Shown one piece after another: positions 27,092-36,355 of a DNA stretch of 64,000 nt (its first letter is position 1; each line of letters opens with the position of its first letter). The translations under genes and the position numbers were made by a program. The notes beneath the pieces are model-generated. The model did no database searches, was not told the origin of the DNA, and saw only the letters and a list, made by a program, of their open reading frames with translations. The stretch spans positions 2,771,001 through 2,835,000 of the forward strand of contig NZ_CP036433.1 in the NCBI RefSeq assembly GCF_007751035.1, read 5' to 3'. The DNA comes from Lignipirellula cremea (GTDB lineage: Bacteria; Planctomycetota; Planctomycetia; Pirellulales; Pirellulaceae).

Positions 27092-27331
27092 TTAGAGATT
27101 GCTGTCGTTCAGGCCAATCGAATCGAGATATTCCTGAGTCGGCGTGTTCGCAGCACGCTCGGGAATATCAAGAAAGACGGTTGAGCGAGGGAACATGCCA
27201 TTTGAAACCGAAATCTCGTTGTCGCGAAGTTCCCATAAACGCCATCGTCCGGTCGTATCGTCACGGCAGACGAGTGCATACGAATCCCCTTCGAACCATT
27301 CGATAAGGGCGTTTTTCTCAGAGCCCCACAC
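27092..27331 (-). CDS. Small hypothetical protein, possibly 5'-truncated
   Basis: A 79-residue frame from a GTG start. The sequence (IEWFEGDSYALVCRDDTTGR, MFPRSTVFLDIPERAANTPT) looks like real protein rather than a shadow, and the local base composition is less GC-rich than its neighbours. A stop lies in frame 15 codons upstream and there is no good ribosome binding site, so the gene may have lost its beginning, perhaps by a frameshift. A partly overlapping other-frame ORF extends upstream to 27450. No family was recognised. Confidence 0.4.
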   Translation of the reverse strand: MWGSEKNALIEWFEGDSYALVCRDDTTGRWRLWELRDNEISVSNGMFPRSTVFLDIPERAANTPTQEYLDSIGLNDSNL

Positions 27332-27446
27332 CGTCGACGCCGGTCGGCGGGAAGAGCTGACGCGAAAGCGATCTCATGAAATGGACCTGTTTGCATCGCA
27401 TGACATTTTAATCTCGTCCTCAAGTCCTTGCGGTATCGCGGCAAAT

Positions 27447-29618
27447 TCACGGAGACGGCGGTTCGTCGGTTGACTCGGCGGCCAGGCGGGCGGGGTCGAC
27501 GCCGGAGGGGAACTCGACCGTGATGCTGGCGTAAGGGAACGTGCCGCCGGTTCCGTAGAGATAGGCGCCAAACTCGCCCAGGTAGTGCTCAGGCGAGCAC
27601 TTGGCGTTGAACTCGCCGCGGCACAGGTCGAGCAGTTCCTGGCCGCCCCAGCGGGCCGAGTTAAGTCCCATACGGCTAAACGTCAGCTCCAGTTCTTCGG
27701 CTTCGCCTTCATGCACCACGACCGACTGGCCGCAGATCGGCAGCGGCATGAACCGCGTGCCGCCCTGGTTGGAGCGGACCACCCAGACCACCGACCGCCA
27801 GAAATGCAGCGTCCGCTGGCCGTTCTCCTCGCGGGGCGAGCGGAGGTCAAGCTGCTGATAACGGTAGCACGGTTGGTCGCGGAAGACGGTCTCCTGGAAG
27901 CCCCAGAAAACGCCGATGCCGCCGGTCCAGGTCGGCTGGTACAGGTCGAACCGCAGCGTATAGTTCGGCTGCTGCACCTCGCCCAAAGCCAGCAGGGCCA
28001 TGTCCGAAGTTTCCGCCGCCAGGACTTTCCGCACGGGGTTATAGGATTTGGAAGAGAGCGCGTCGCCGGGCCAGTAAAGCTCTTTCGGCTCCCGGTTGAG
28101 CAGCTCATAGCGATAGCCGGGAATCACATCCGCCGGGGACAGGTCCTCAAACAAGGGCGGCCGCTCCGGCATCGTCAGGCTGACCAGTTCTTCTCTCGCC
28201 GCAACAGCAGGAGGAGAGGAAGCAGGCAGGCCGATGGGCAACGCCATGGCGATATCCGTCCGTGAGACCAGCGGCGATATCTGGTTCTGCGGGACGGTCG
28301 GCTTCCGCTCCGGATCCAGGAGCGAAGCGGCCAGCATCCCGGCGGCCGTTATGGCGGCGACCGTCACGGCGATCCCGGCCGCCCAGGCGATGCGCTGGCT
28401 GCGAGGGGACGACAGCCGTCCCGCGCGGGCTGGCCTGGCAAGCGATCCGTCGGTCGCCTGGTGCTGGCGGGCCTGCGCGACCAGTTGCGGCAGGTCGCTA
28501 CCGCGGGCGAACGGCTCCAGGCGCTGCGCGACTTCGGCTGCCGACGTCGGCCGGGAAGCCGGTTCCTTCGCCAGCAGCTGGTCGATCAGCGCGACGACTT
28601 CCGGCGGCAGACCCGGGACCAGTTCGTCCAGCCCGGCGGGTCGCGACAGGCGATGCGCTTTGAGCTTCCGCGGCGGCGAATCGAATTCTTCGGTGGCGAA
28701 CGGCGGCCGGCCGCAGAGCAGCTGGTAAAAGGTGCAGCCCAGGCTGTAGAGATCGACTTGTGGAGTGAGCGGCAGGCCGGTTGCCTGTTCGGGCGACAGG
28801 TAGTCGGCGGTGCCGATGATCATGCGGCTGGCGGTGAGACGCAGGTCGTCTTCGGCGGCGAGCGCCCAGCGGGCCAGGCCCAGGTCGAGAATCTTTACCT
28901 GCCCTTCGCGGGAGAGAAGCACATTCGACGGCTTGATATCGCGATGGATCAGCTCCTGCGCGTGAATGTCCGCCAGGCCGAGCGCCGTCTGGCGGATGAT
29001 CTCGCACGCCTCGGGGGCGGCGACCCGCTGGACCGTTTGCGTGAGCTGCTGCAGATCGAAACCGCGGATCAGATCCATGGCGATAAAGTACAGATCGCCT
29101 TCGCTGCCGGCATGGTTGGCGCGGACCACGTAGTCGCTGTGGACCTTGCCGATCGCTTTCATCTCCTGCAAGAAGCGCTGGCGGCTGTTGTCGGTATCGT
29201 TTTTCCCGTTCAGGATTTTCAAGGCGACCGACGTTCCCAGCAGCAGATGGACGGCCTGGTACACGCGGCCCATGCCGCCGACGCCCAGCAGCGACTGCAG
29301 TTGATACGGGCCGATCTGCGCCGGCGGTTCGCCGGCAACCGGCAAAGGGGCGGCCTGCTCGCGATTCAAAAGCTGTGCGGCAAAGATATCAAATCCCAGG
29401 GGTTTGACCGACTCGATCACCTTCCAGCCCTGGCGGATGGCGGCGACCAGCGGCCGGTCGGGAATCCCTTCGATCCGGGCCAGACAGTGCGGGCAGGCGT
29501 CCAGGTGCAGGGCCAGCGTTTCCAGGGCGATCCCCTCGGACTCGCCGTTCTTCAATCGCGCCAGCACCTGCTCCGTCGGGCAGTCCTGCGGGGATGCGGC
29601 GTCGATTCCTGTTTTCAT
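27447..29618 (-). CDS. Receptor-like Ser/Thr protein kinase with zinc-finger N-terminus (paralog A)
   Basis: A 723-residue PknB-type kinase. The N-terminus (about 1-60) has an anti-sigma-like finger, His38, Cys42 and Cys45 in HLDACPHC. A linker ends GWKVIESVKPLGFDIF. The kinase domain spans about 104-375: glycine loop LGVGGMGRVYQAV, Lys134, HRDIKPSN at 225-232 and DLG at 245-247 in place of DFG. One membrane segment is near residue 410-432 (AAGIAVTVAAITAAGMLAAS). The outer domain contains YELLNREPKELYWPGDALSS and GGIGVFWGFQE, which is shared with the next kinase. It follows the sister gene by 119 bases in the operon led by the sigma gene at 32589. A membrane sensor kinase is inferred, ligand unknown. 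Confidence 0.88.
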   Translation of the reverse strand: MKTGIDAASPQDCPTEQVLARLKNGESEGIALETLALHLDACPHCLARIEGIPDRPLVAAIRQGWKVIESVKPLGFDIFAAQLLNREQAAPLPVAGEPPAQIGPYQLQSLLGVGGMGRVYQAVHLLLGTSVALKILNGKNDTDNSRQRFLQEMKAIGKVHSDYVVRANHAGSEGDLYFIAMDLIRGFDLQQLTQTVQRVAAPEACEIIRQTALGLADIHAQELIHRDIKPSNVLLSREGQVKILDLGLARWALAAEDDLRLTASRMIIGTADYLSPEQATGLPLTPQVDLYSLGCTFYQLLCGRPPFATEEFDSPPRKLKAHRLSRPAGLDELVPGLPPEVVALIDQLLAKEPASRPTSAAEVAQRLEPFARGSDLPQLVAQARQHQATDGSLARPARAGRLSSPRSQRIAWAAGIAVTVAAITAAGMLAASLLDPERKPTVPQNQISPLVSRTDIAMALPIGLPASSPPAVAAREELVSLTMPERPPLFEDLSPADVIPGYRYELLNREPKELYWPGDALSSKSYNPVRKVLAAETSDMALLALGEVQQPNYTLRFDLYQPTWTGGIGVFWGFQETVFRDQPCYRYQQLDLRSPREENGQRTLHFWRSVVWVVRSNQGGTRFMPLPICGQSVVVHEGEAEELELTFSRMGLNSARWGGQELLDLCRGEFNAKCSPEHYLGEFGAYLYGTGGTFPYASITVEFPSGVDPARLAAESTDEPPSP

Positions 29619-29737
29619 GCCTGTCTGCTTTCAAACCGGGAGAGTGGAGGTTGTCAAAGAGCCTGGCTCCGCAGGGCCCCCGGTGGTTAAGGTCGGGCCG
29701 GAACGAACAACCGCTGGCCGTGGTGCGCGTCGGGTCG

Positions 29738-31939
29738 TCAAGGAGCCACCTGCGGGCCGAGCGTGATGCTGGCTTGTGGCAGTTGTCCAGACGCCCTGGA
29801 CAAGTAGAGACCAAAATGTCCCTGCGATGCCTGGCTGTCCGCGGCGGCGTGCGGGATCGCGACATCCGCTGGCGGTTCGCGGGACGGGCGCAGTTCGGTT
29901 AGTTCGATCCCTCGCCAATGGACGGACTCCCGTCCGTCGGGGCCGCAAGTCAGCTCCAGCTGGTTCGCCCGCCAGTGTAGTTCCATGGCCTGAGAGGCAA
30001 GAGAAATCGAATGGAACTGGGTGTCGCCCGACCGGGCCCAGAACGGATCGCTGCCGCCGGGCTGATCGCCTGCGGGCTGTTTACTGCAGGCGTACACCTG
30101 GGAACGGCGGAAGCGGTACTGGTGGCGGCCGATGGCGTCGGTGCTGGCCACCTGCAGCTCCAGCAGCTGGAAACGATGGCAGGGCTGGCCGTTCAAAACG
30201 TCGGGTTGAAAGCCCCAAAACACGCCAATCCCGCCTGAGCCGCTGGATTGATAAAGATCGAACCGCAAGGAGAAGTTCGGCTGTGTGACCTGGCCCAGGG
30301 AAAACAGGCTTACCGCCGAGGACTGGACAGCCAGGCTCTTGCGCACCGGATCGAAGGTGTAGGACGACAGTTCGTCGCCGGGCCAGAACAGTTTATGCGG
30401 TTTCCGGTTGAGCAGCGGATAACGCCGGCTGGGAACAAGAGCGTCAGGAGCCAGATCCTCAAAGAAATCCTGGATCGTGGGATGGACTACCGCCGTTTGG
30501 GACGCATCAGCTGGCAAGGTCGACGCCGCGACGCCTGATGGCTGGACGGGCGAACGGGCCGCCGGGGAATGGGGTGCGGCGGCCTGCCAGTAGATCGCCG
30601 CCAGCGCCGTGGCGAATAGACCGAGAAGCAACAGCAAGCCGGTCGCCAGCAGCCAGCCCGCGTGCAGGCGACGGTCGGGCGCGATTTGCTCCGTCGTCAG
30701 ATCGGCAGGGCGTTCCAGGATCTGGGTGGGGTCGAGCGAAATCGACAACGGCGTATCGTCGGCGACAGGCTCAAGCCACTTTTGCTGCGCTCGTTCCACC
30801 AGCAGCGACAAGTTCCGCGGCGAGGCCAAAGGCGCCAGTCGATCGGCAACTTCCGCGGCGGACGCGGGCCGCGCAGCGGGAGACTTGGCCATTAACTGGG
30901 CCACCAGATCGGCCGCTTCGTCGGGGATGTCGGGACAGAAATGGCGGACAGCGATCGGCTGCTCGAAGCAGTGCGCCTGGATCTTGCGAATGGCCGAGGC
31001 ATAAGCGGGCGTGGCGAACGGAGCCCTGCCGGTCAGCAAATGATAGAACGTGCACCCCAGGCTGTAGAGGTCGCAGCGGGCGTCGATCGGGCGGGCTTCC
31101 GACTGCTCCGGCGACATATAATCGAGCGTGCCCAGCATGGTGCGGCTGGCGTTTTGCTGGGGAGCGTAATCCGCGGAGACCTGCCAGCTGGCCAGTCCCA
31201 GGTCGAGGATTTTGACCTGGCCGGCGGCGGAGAGCATCAGGTTGGCCGGTTTGAGATCGCGATGGATCAGGCCGCTTTCATGGATCGCCTGTAGTCCCAG
31301 GGCCGTCTGGCGGATGATCCCGCAGGCGTCGGCGAAGGGCAAACGTTTCTCGGAAAAGATCAGCTTTCCCAGATCGCAGCCGTCGACCAGTTCCATCGCC
31401 AGATAGTATCCCTGGGCTTCGGCGCCTGCATCAACGGCCCGCACCACATGGGGACTGTTGACCTGTCCGATGGCGGTCATCTCCATCAGGAACCGCATGC
31501 GGGCCAGGTCGTCGTGGGGCTGGGCTTCGAGGATCTTCAGGGCGACGGTCGTCTCCAGGATTTCGTGGAGGGCGCGATACACGCGTCCCATGCCGCCGGA
31601 GCCGATTTGTTCCTGCAGGAGCCAGGCGCCAATCCGTCGCGGCGGGCTCGCCATTTCGGCGGTGGGACGGATCACGGCGAGTTTCCGGGACAGCTGCCGG
31701 GAAAACGCCGCCAGCCCCAGCGGTTTCAGTTGCTCCAGCGTTGACCAGCCGTGGCGAAGGGCCTGCATCTCAGGCCGCTCTGGAAGCTCTTCCAGTCGTT
31801 CCAGGCAGAGGCCGCATAGATGGAGATGGGCTTCAATATCCTCCAGCGCCGATTCGCTGATCACGCCGCTGTGGAAGTCCAGGAGTTCTTGCTCACTGGG
31901 GCAGGCGCCAAAACCCGCCGTGCTGGCATTTTCGCACAT
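29738..31939 (-). CDS. Receptor-like Ser/Thr protein kinase with zinc-finger N-terminus (paralog B)
   Basis: A 733-residue paralog of the kinase at 27447. The finger residues fall at the same positions (His38, Cys42, Cys45 in HLHLCGLC). The kinase domain has IGSGGMGRVYRAL, Lys135, HRDLKPAN at 226-233 and DLG at 246-248. A membrane segment is near 427-449 (LLATGLLLLLGLFATALAAI). The outer domain repeats the shared module (RYPLLNRKPHKLFWPGDELS, GGIGVFWGFQPDVLN). It lies 47 bases after the sigma gene. The likely picture is that finger and kinase control the adjacent ECF factor by phosphorylation or binding. That is established for some planctomycete sigma/kinase pairs in general and inferred here. 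Confidence 0.88.
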   Translation of the reverse strand: MCENASTAGFGACPSEQELLDFHSGVISESALEDIEAHLHLCGLCLERLEELPERPEMQALRHGWSTLEQLKPLGLAAFSRQLSRKLAVIRPTAEMASPPRRIGAWLLQEQIGSGGMGRVYRALHEILETTVALKILEAQPHDDLARMRFLMEMTAIGQVNSPHVVRAVDAGAEAQGYYLAMELVDGCDLGKLIFSEKRLPFADACGIIRQTALGLQAIHESGLIHRDLKPANLMLSAAGQVKILDLGLASWQVSADYAPQQNASRTMLGTLDYMSPEQSEARPIDARCDLYSLGCTFYHLLTGRAPFATPAYASAIRKIQAHCFEQPIAVRHFCPDIPDEAADLVAQLMAKSPAARPASAAEVADRLAPLASPRNLSLLVERAQQKWLEPVADDTPLSISLDPTQILERPADLTTEQIAPDRRLHAGWLLATGLLLLLGLFATALAAIYWQAAAPHSPAARSPVQPSGVAASTLPADASQTAVVHPTIQDFFEDLAPDALVPSRRYPLLNRKPHKLFWPGDELSSYTFDPVRKSLAVQSSAVSLFSLGQVTQPNFSLRFDLYQSSGSGGIGVFWGFQPDVLNGQPCHRFQLLELQVASTDAIGRHQYRFRRSQVYACSKQPAGDQPGGSDPFWARSGDTQFHSISLASQAMELHWRANQLELTCGPDGRESVHWRGIELTELRPSREPPADVAIPHAAADSQASQGHFGLYLSRASGQLPQASITLGPQVAP

Positions 31940-31986
31940 ACCTGCCCTGTCGCCTTCCCAAGCCTGGCGCCTCGCCGCGGCGAGGC

Positions 31987-32589
31987 TTATTCGATAACTT
32001 CCTGAAACTCCGACCTGAGTCGCTGCAGCACGCGAGACTTGGCGACATAGACCGCGCTGGCCTTCTGTCCCAGATCCTGGGCCACGTGGGCGGGGGATTC
32101 GCCGTCGATCGCAATCCGAACAAACGCGGGGATATACCAGTCGGGGAAATCGGAACGCATGATCTCAATTGCCTGGGCGTACAGCACGCCCGTTTCTTCA
32201 TTTTCGGGAAATTCAGGAGCCGGTTGTTCATTCATCATCTGGTGCGCATCGCTGCCGCCCTGGCCGGCGGCCAGTTGACGCTTCTTTTTACGCACGTAGT
32301 CAATCACCTTTCGTTTGGTAATCGTGCGCAGCCAGGCCCGAAAACTGCCGGGTCTTTCGGGGTCGCGTTTGAAATCTCCGATCTTTTTGGAAACGGAGAT
32401 CAGCACGTCCTGCCCGATGTCGGCAATCTCTTCCGGTGATAGTGAACCAACGCACCACAGATAGATCAACGGAGTGTAAATCCGCTCCAGGCGGGACCAG
32501 GCCCCGCTTTCGTTGTCCCGGATCCTTTGCAACAAAGTCAATGAAGTTGACGCGTGAGACTCATCAGGATTAACGGAGTCGTCTATCAC
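31987..32589 (-). CDS. ECF sigma factor associated with Ser/Thr kinases
   Basis: A 200-residue ECF-type factor. Region 2 is at about residues 18-95 (LLQRIRDNESGAWSRLERIY, IADIGQDVLISVSKKIGDF, SFRAWLRTITKRKVIDYVR). Region 4 is at about 140-195 (WYIPAFVRIAIDGESPAHVA, AVYVAKSRVLQRLRSEFQ). The helix-turn-helix region is unusual for ECF factors (DGESPAHVAQDLGQKASAVY). It heads the operon with the two kinases, the arrangement typical of planctomycete sigma factors controlled by kinases rather than by a classic anti-sigma protein. Confidence 0.88.
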   Translation of the reverse strand: MIDDSVNPDESHASTSLTLLQRIRDNESGAWSRLERIYTPLIYLWCVGSLSPEEIADIGQDVLISVSKKIGDFKRDPERPGSFRAWLRTITKRKVIDYVRKKKRQLAAGQGGSDAHQMMNEQPAPEFPENEETGVLYAQAIEIMRSDFPDWYIPAFVRIAIDGESPAHVAQDLGQKASAVYVAKSRVLQRLRSEFQEVIE

Positions 32590-32990
32590 GGAATCACCAT
32601 TTTTTAAAGCAAGGCTACGAAAACACCCCTTGAGTGGGTCATTTTACCCCTTTTTGAATGGTTCGCCAAACAGAAAATGGACCGACCGCGGAGCCGCCGG
32701 ATTTGATCATCGCCTTTGGTGTATTTCCTTGTTGACAAACGATTTACGCCGGTGAATACCGCTCGTTTTGGCGGGAAAATCCTGACGACAGATGCAAAAT
32801 ACCGGGACCGCAGGGGGGGAAATAGACTCAGCGAAATTTTTTCGCCCGACAATCCGATTTCCCGCCAAAGACGACCGGTTTCGAGTTTCACTACCGCCTG
32901 ATTCTTGGCGGTCAGGCGGCGCTAGTGAAAGTTCCCGCCATTCCTTTTACAGTAGAGGGTTTGCTTGAAGCCTTGCCGGGATGAAATCGC
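32590..32990. other. Divergent regulatory region, sigma/kinase operon and ggt
   Basis: About 400 bases, AT-richer than the surroundings. It contains an inverted repeat TTTGGCGGGAAAATC (32767-32781) and GATTTCCCGCCAAA (32856-32869), and a further TTCCCGCCA around 32932. No gene is supported. Confidence 0.55.
32767..32869. promoter_or_regulatory. Inverted repeat pair, possible operator
   Basis: The two arms are identical in reverse complement over 14 bases apart from one extra A. They are 75 bases apart, between divergent genes. A third half-site follows about 60 bases later. A looped operator is possible but unproven. Confidence 0.45.
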
Positions 32991-34676
32991 ATGATGGTTC
33001 GCTGTGTTGCGCTGCTGATTCTTTCGCTGACCGTCTGCCAGGATCTCCGGGCGGAGGCCTTTGCGGAAAGGTCCCGCCGGGGGATGGTCGTCGCGCAGGA
33101 GGTGATCGCCGCCAAAGTTGGCCGCGATACGCTCCAGGCCGGCGGGAATGCGATCGACGCCGCGGTCGCCACGGCGTTCGCTCTGGCGGTGACCCATCCG
33201 GAGGCCGGCAACCTGGGAGGCGGCGGGTTCCTGCTGTATCGACCGGCCGAGGGAAAACCGGTCGCTTATGACTTTCGCGAAACGGCCCCCGCCCTGGCGA
33301 CCGCCGACATGTGGCGGGTCGATGGAAAATACGATCCGGTCCGCCACCACTACAGCCACCTCGCCGTTGGCGTGCCGGGGACGGTGGCCGGTCTGCATCG
33401 GGCCTGGAAAGAGCACGGTTCTTTGCCCTGGGAGCAACTTCTGGCGCCGGCCGTCGCGCTGGCCGCCGACGGTTTTCTGGTAAGCGAAGGACTGGCCCAG
33501 GGCCTGCGGCAGGCGATGCCCCGCTTCCTCGTTTACCCGGCGTCGCTGCGCGCCTTTACCCGTAACGGCAAACCCTACCAGGCAGGCGATCGCTGGCGAC
33601 AGCCCGACCTGGCGCAGACGCTGCAGCGGATCGCGGCCGAGGGACCCAAGGGCTTCTATCAGGGGAAGACGGCCGAGTTGATCGCCGCCGAAATGCAACG
33701 CGGCGGCGGGATCCTGACCCAGGATGATCTGGCCGGATACCGGGTGAAACGCCGGGAACCGGTCCGCGGCTTTTATCGGGGGTATGAAATCCTCTCCATG
33801 CCGCCGCCCAGTTCCGGCGGCGTCGCGCTGCTGGAGATGCTGCATATCCTGGAAGGGTACGATCTGGCCAAAGCCGGCTGGGGATCGGCCGAGAACCTGC
33901 ATCGCTACGTCGAAGCGATGCGCAGGGCGTTTGCCGATCGCGCACGTTACCTGGGCGATCCCGACTTCAACCCCGATCTGCCGCTGGCCCGGCTCCTCTC
34001 GCCGGAATACGCGGCCGAGTTGCGACGCGGCATCCGCCCCCATCGGGCGTCGGTTTCCCAGCCGGATCGTTTTGATTGGCCGCACGAGAGCGAAGAAACC
34101 ACGCACCTGTCGGTGGTCGACAAGGAACGGTCGGCCGTCTCGCTGACGTACACCCTGGAGAATGCGTTCGGTTCCGCAATCGTGGTGCCCGGCGCCGGCT
34201 TCCTGCTGAACAACGAGATGGGCGATTTCAACGCGGCCCCAGGACTGACGACCAAGAGCGGACTGATCGGCACCCGGCCGAATCTCACCGCGCCCGGCAA
34301 GCGGATGCTCTCCAGCATGACGCCGACGATTGTCGCCCGCGATGGCAAACTGGTGATGGTGGTCGGCAGTCCCGGCGGTCGAACGATCATCAACACGGTG
34401 CTGCAGATCGTGCTGAACGTGATCGATTTCCAGATGAACGCGCAGGAAGCGGTGGACGCGGGGCGCATCCATCATCAATGGCTGCCCGACCTGATCCAGT
34501 ACGAACGCCAGCAGTTTTCCCCCGACACCGTGCGGCTGCTGGAAAGCTGGGGGCACGCGATCACGGAACGGGGCCGCCAGGGCGCGGCCCAGGTGATCGT
34601 GATCGATCCAGCAAACAGCGATCTGACCGGCGGCGCCGACCGCCGCGTCGCAGATAGCGCCGCCGTGGGATATTAG
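32991..34676 (+). CDS. ggt: Gamma-glutamyltransferase
   Basis: A 561-residue gamma-glutamyltransferase precursor, the usual length. It cleaves or transfers the gamma-glutamyl group of glutathione and similar peptides. A short signal sequence (CVALLILSLTVC) precedes the mature part. Typical stretches are QAGGNAIDAAVATAFALAVT, EAGNLGGGGFLLY and PPPSSGGVALLEML. The autoprocessing and nucleophile Thr is Thr370 at the start of TTHLSVVD, with Glu369 before it. The small subunit carries SSMTPTIV and GSPGGRTIINTVLQ. It is probably periplasmic. It is transcribed away from the sigma/kinase operon. Confidence 0.95.
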   Translation: MMVRCVALLILSLTVCQDLRAEAFAERSRRGMVVAQEVIAAKVGRDTLQAGGNAIDAAVATAFALAVTHPEAGNLGGGGFLLYRPAEGKPVAYDFRETAPALATADMWRVDGKYDPVRHHYSHLAVGVPGTVAGLHRAWKEHGSLPWEQLLAPAVALAADGFLVSEGLAQGLRQAMPRFLVYPASLRAFTRNGKPYQAGDRWRQPDLAQTLQRIAAEGPKGFYQGKTAELIAAEMQRGGGILTQDDLAGYRVKRREPVRGFYRGYEILSMPPPSSGGVALLEMLHILEGYDLAKAGWGSAENLHRYVEAMRRAFADRARYLGDPDFNPDLPLARLLSPEYAAELRRGIRPHRASVSQPDRFDWPHESEETTHLSVVDKERSAVSLTYTLENAFGSAIVVPGAGFLLNNEMGDFNAAPGLTTKSGLIGTRPNLTAPGKRMLSSMTPTIVARDGKLVMVVGSPGGRTIINTVLQIVLNVIDFQMNAQEAVDAGRIHHQWLPDLIQYERQQFSPDTVRLLESWGHAITERGRQGAAQVIVIDPANSDLTGGADRRVADSAAVGY

Positions 34677-34734
34677 AAGAGGCCGTTCGGCGCCCCAGTA
34701 GTGGAACTGTCGCCAGGTCCTTGCGAATGAATCG

Positions 34735-35517
34735 CTAAACAGCCTGGGCCAGCGGCAGGCGGGCGACCAGGTCGATGAGCTGCTCGAACCGGTCGAGGTA
34801 AATGTCGGCCTGCGCGTCGAGGTCGTAATTCACTGCGATCGTCGTCATGCCCAGCGAACGGGCGCCGGCCAGCTCAATCGCATCATGCCCCACAAACGCC
34901 ACCTTCTCCGGCGGCAAGCCGAGTTCCGCCAGGGCCGCCTGGTACGCTTCGGCGGCCGGCATGGTGCAGCCCAGATCGCACGAAGAGACGGCGGCGGGGA
35001 TGTACTGTTCCAGCTGCATATCGCACAAGCGTTCCCGCAGTTGTTCTTTCGTCTCAGTACCGTTAGCAATGCCGACCATCGCCATTCCCAGATTGTCCAG
35101 GGAAGCGACTGTGGACCGGACGCCAGGCAGCGGACGCACATTCGCCTGCAGGTCGCGGCAGCGGGAGCGGGCGGCTGCGGTCAGTTCGTCGATGAGCGCC
35201 TGGTTGAGTCCTGCAGAAAGCAGGAACCGGCTGAGCGTTTCCCAGTAATCGGCCTGGCCGCAGTTGACGGCATCGGCGAACTCGCGTTCCCAGACTCGAT
35301 AGAACGCCCGATAGTTCGTATGCAGCCCAAACCGCTGCAGCAACTGCAGCAGCCACCGCCGCCACATACTGGCGTCATACAGAATGTCGCCCATGTCGCA
35401 GATCATTCCACACAGATCAGGCGGCAAGGCGTCGTCACAACGCCGCAGGGCCGATTCCAGGCCCAGGCTGCGACAGCGGAACTGGTAATGACCAACAATC
35501 GTGAACTGGGAGTTCAT
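34735..35517 (-). CDS. HAD-superfamily hydrolase
   Basis: A 260-residue haloacid-dehalogenase-like hydrolase. The start at 35517 has AGGAAG five bases upstream. Motif I is partly unusual: GMICDMGDILYDASMWR, with the Asp nucleophile in CDMGD instead of the common DxDxT. Motif II is MVGIANGTETKEQL. The C-terminal part has motif IV in VAFVGHDAIELAGARSLGMT. The cap between is helical. It is the second gene of a likely pair with the nucleotidyltransferase-like gene at 35615 (97 bases apart), which hints at a phosphosugar or sugar-nucleotide step. The substrate is not known. Confidence 0.8.
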   Translation of the reverse strand: MNSQFTIVGHYQFRCRSLGLESALRRCDDALPPDLCGMICDMGDILYDASMWRRWLLQLLQRFGLHTNYRAFYRVWEREFADAVNCGQADYWETLSRFLLSAGLNQALIDELTAAARSRCRDLQANVRPLPGVRSTVASLDNLGMAMVGIANGTETKEQLRERLCDMQLEQYIPAAVSSCDLGCTMPAAEAYQAALAELGLPPEKVAFVGHDAIELAGARSLGMTTIAVNYDLDAQADIYLDRFEQLIDLVARLPLAQAV

Positions 35518-35614
35518 GGCTGCTTCCTGCCGCACATCATGGCGGACTTGGGTGTACGCGTTGCCTCGCGGGCCCCGCGCCCTTGGCAACCCTGGTACGG
35601 GTGTCTCAGGCGAC

Positions 35615-36355
35615 TCAGGCAGCTTCGTGCTGCAGGCGCTCAAGGCCTGCTTTCTGTCGTTCCAGCATGGCGACAATTTGCGAGCAATCCCAGCGGCGGT
35701 TGGCCAGGGCCAGCAGCAGGGCGTTGCATTCGTCATCGTTGGCCTGCCCGTTTTTGGGCCAGGAGAATTCGATCGCTTCGCCGGGTTCCGGCGCTGGCAG
35801 GTACTGCAGTTCAAACGCCTCAGGACGTCCCCGCATATGTCGCGTGGGGGAGATCCGTTCGGAGGGACGAACGGCGGACCGGTCCGCCCTTTCCAGCGCC
35901 CGAGCGGAGACCCATTCGACGCAAGTTTCCTGCTCTGCGGAGGTCGCCCCGTGGGGCGGCAACCAGGTAAGATAGTCGACCGAAGCAGCTCCCTGGGCGG
36001 CCTGGCACAGCTGATCAATCGCCTCGGCGTCGACCAGCGGGCCATCGATGTGAATATTCACAACCGCCTGGGCCTGCAGCGATCGGGCCGTTTCCGCAAA
36101 CCTCGCCAGCGGATCGATCGCCCGGGTGGCGATCACCTCCACCTGCGCAGGCGCAAGTCCCCTGATAAATTCCAGCGTCCTCGGAGAGGTCAGCACCACG
36201 GTGCGAGCGAGGTGCGACGAAGCCAACGCCCCGCGAACGACCCATTCCAACAGGGGACGACCTGCCAGACGCTGGGCGGCGATCAGCCCCCATGGCGACG
36301 ACTGGGGGTTCGACGGGTGTGGCGAAGCATCAATAATGCCGAGCGTTTCCATCAT
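35615..36355 (-). CDS. Nucleotidyltransferase-like protein (cytidylyltransferase fold)
   Basis: A 246-residue protein. The start at 36355 has GAGG six bases upstream. The layout follows the sugar-nucleotide or CMP-transferase fold: SPWGLIAAQRLAGRPLLEWV early, then VVLTSPRTLEFIRGLAPAQV, AQAVVNIHIDGPLVDAEAID, and the tail YLPAPEPGEAIEFSWPKNG. The classical GGxGTR or KRLPGK motif at the N-terminus is missing, so activity is uncertain. It may have become a binding protein. Pairing with the HAD hydrolase gene downstream suggests a common pathway. Confidence 0.6.
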   Translation of the reverse strand: MMETLGIIDASPHPSNPQSSPWGLIAAQRLAGRPLLEWVVRGALASSHLARTVVLTSPRTLEFIRGLAPAQVEVIATRAIDPLARFAETARSLQAQAVVNIHIDGPLVDAEAIDQLCQAAQGAASVDYLTWLPPHGATSAEQETCVEWVSARALERADRSAVRPSERISPTRHMRGRPEAFELQYLPAPEPGEAIEFSWPKNGQANDDECNALLLALANRRWDCSQIVAMLERQKAGLERLQHEAA

